From: Actinoallomurus iriomotensis
GTDB lineage: Bacteria; Actinomycetota; Actinomycetes; Streptosporangiales; Streptosporangiaceae
Direction of reading: 5' to 3'
DNA: 64,000 bases
Assembly: GCF_030269445.1 (NCBI RefSeq)
Contig: NZ_BSTJ01000006.1
Span: 62,001-126,000, forward strand
Shown: in pieces, positions 63,370 through 64,000 of the stretch
How positions within the stretch are numbered: the stretch's first letter is position 1
How the letters are laid out: every line of letters begins with the position of its first letter
Made by a program: the position numbers and the translations under genes
Notes under the pieces: model-generated
Told to the model about the DNA's origin: nothing
Database searches by the model: none
The model's input: only the letters and a program-made list of their open reading frames with translations

Positions 63370-63999
63370 TCATGACGAGACCAGGTAGGAGAAGACGCTT
63401 TCGAGGGACTCGTCGGCCGGGGAGACCTCCCACAGCCGGATGTCGGCGCCGCGGGCCACCTGCGGCAGCAGCTGGGTGAACCGCCGGAAGTCGACGGCCT
63501 CCACCTCCAGGCCGGCCGCGGTGAGCTCGACGCCGCGGGTCGAATCGTCGGCGATCAGCGCGGCCGCCAGACGGCGGTCGTCGCTGGAGCGGATCGCGAA
63601 CATGTGCGGCCGGTCGGTCATCAGCCGGCGGATCGCGCGGAAGTCGCCGGAGGCGGCGTGCCGTCCCGCGACGATGACCTCGATGTGGTTCGCGAGCCGC
63701 TCGACCTCCTCGAGGATGTGCGAGCTGAACAGCACCGTGCGGCCCTCGGCGGCCATCTTGCGGATGAGTTCCATGAGCTGGAGGCGCTGGCGCGGGTCCA
63801 TGCCGTTGAACGGCTCGTCGAGCAGCAGGACCGCCGGGTCGTGTACGAGCGCCGACGCCATCTTGACGCGCTGCCGCATCCCCTTGGAGTAGGTGCCGAT
63901 GGCCCGGTCGGCCGGCGGCAGCATCTCCACCATCCCGAGGGCGCGGTCGGCGGCGGCACCCGGATCGGACAGCTTGTGCAGCTTGGCCATCGAGCGGAC
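63370..63999 (-). CDS. ABC transporter ATPase, 3' part only
   Basis: The visible 210 residues contain the signature YSKGMRQRVKMA, Walker B VLLLDEPFNGMDP and the switch FSSHI, followed by a C-terminal domain common in ABC-2 exporter ATPases. Walker A lies beyond the right edge of the window. Partner of the permease downstream; substrate unknown. Confidence 0.88.
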   Translation of the reverse strand, partial: VRSMAKLHKLSDPGAAADRALGMVEMLPPADRAIGTYSKGMRQRVKMASALVHDPAVLLLDEPFNGMDPRQRLQLMELIRKMAAEGRTVLFSSHILEEVERLANHIEVIVAGRHAASGDFRAIRRLMTDRPHMFAIRSSDDRRLAAALIADDSTRGVELTAAGLEVEAVDFRRFTQLLPQVARGADIRLWEVSPADESLESVFSYLVSS

Positions 64000-64000
64000 G

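Noticed and set aside
62328-63479. 383-codon plus-strand open frame
   Set aside because: It begins in the tnpB remnant and runs antisense through an ABC permease with clear membrane helices.

Overview
The window comes from a high-GC Gram-positive actinomycete. Codon third positions are almost all G or C, start codons are often GTG or TTG, promoters have loose TTGnnn / TAnnnT boxes, and ribosomal gene order is typical of Actinomycetota. The gene content (an mce operon, DUF1707 proteins, Pro/Gly/Tyr-rich single-pass membrane proteins, a bacterial NACHT-LRR protein, degenerate IS605-type debris) suits a filamentous actinomycete, perhaps of the Streptosporangiales/Thermomonosporaceae type. That placement is an inference.

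Region by region. 1-1.6 kb: two tandem LolA/LppX-like lipoproteins, the first cut by the window edge. 1.6-2.9 kb: rplJ-rplL behind an L10 leader with an attenuator. 3.2-13.3 kb: a lipid-import mce operon (Mkl/MceG-type ATPase, two YrbE permeases, five MCE proteins, two Mce-associated proteins) lies between rplL and rpoB. 13.4-15.4 kb: a zinc-finger/HTH regulator with two operator-like palindromes over its promoter, then 1.5 kb without a convincing gene, holding a degenerate repeat array and the rpoB promoter. 15.4-22.8 kb: rpoB-rpoC; rpoB carries Asn at the position of E. coli Ser531. 22.9-28.8 kb: an insertion between rpoC and rpsL with a NACHT-LRR protein preceded by a duplicated, translationally coupled mini-ORF, and a divergent tail-anchored Tyr/Gln/Gly-rich protein.

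28.9-33.5 kb: the str operon (rpsL-rpsG-fusA-tuf). 33.7-43.3 kb: the S10-spc ribosomal cluster, rpsJ to rplO. 43.5-46.8 kb: secY-adk-map plus a DUF1707 gene. 46.8-47.6 kb: a convergent metallophosphoesterase. 47.8-52.7 kb: the alpha operon (infA, the short rpmJ, rpsM, rpsK, rpsD, rpoA, rplQ) and truA, closed by an 81-bp inverted repeat. 52.7-58.0 kb: accessory envelope genes (DUF1707, an unknown protein, two paralogous membrane proteins, a secreted CAP protein). 58.2-60.7 kb: rplM-rpsI-glmM. 60.8-64 kb: a kinase-fold protein, a decayed tnpB element bounded by inverted repeats, and an ABC exporter cut by the right edge.

Most of the window is core transcription and translation machinery. The parts worth attention are the insertions into it: the rifamycin-target variant in the main rpoB, the NLR with its repeated leader, the five-MCE operon, the autoregulated zinc-finger gene and the repeat-rich spacer before rpoB.
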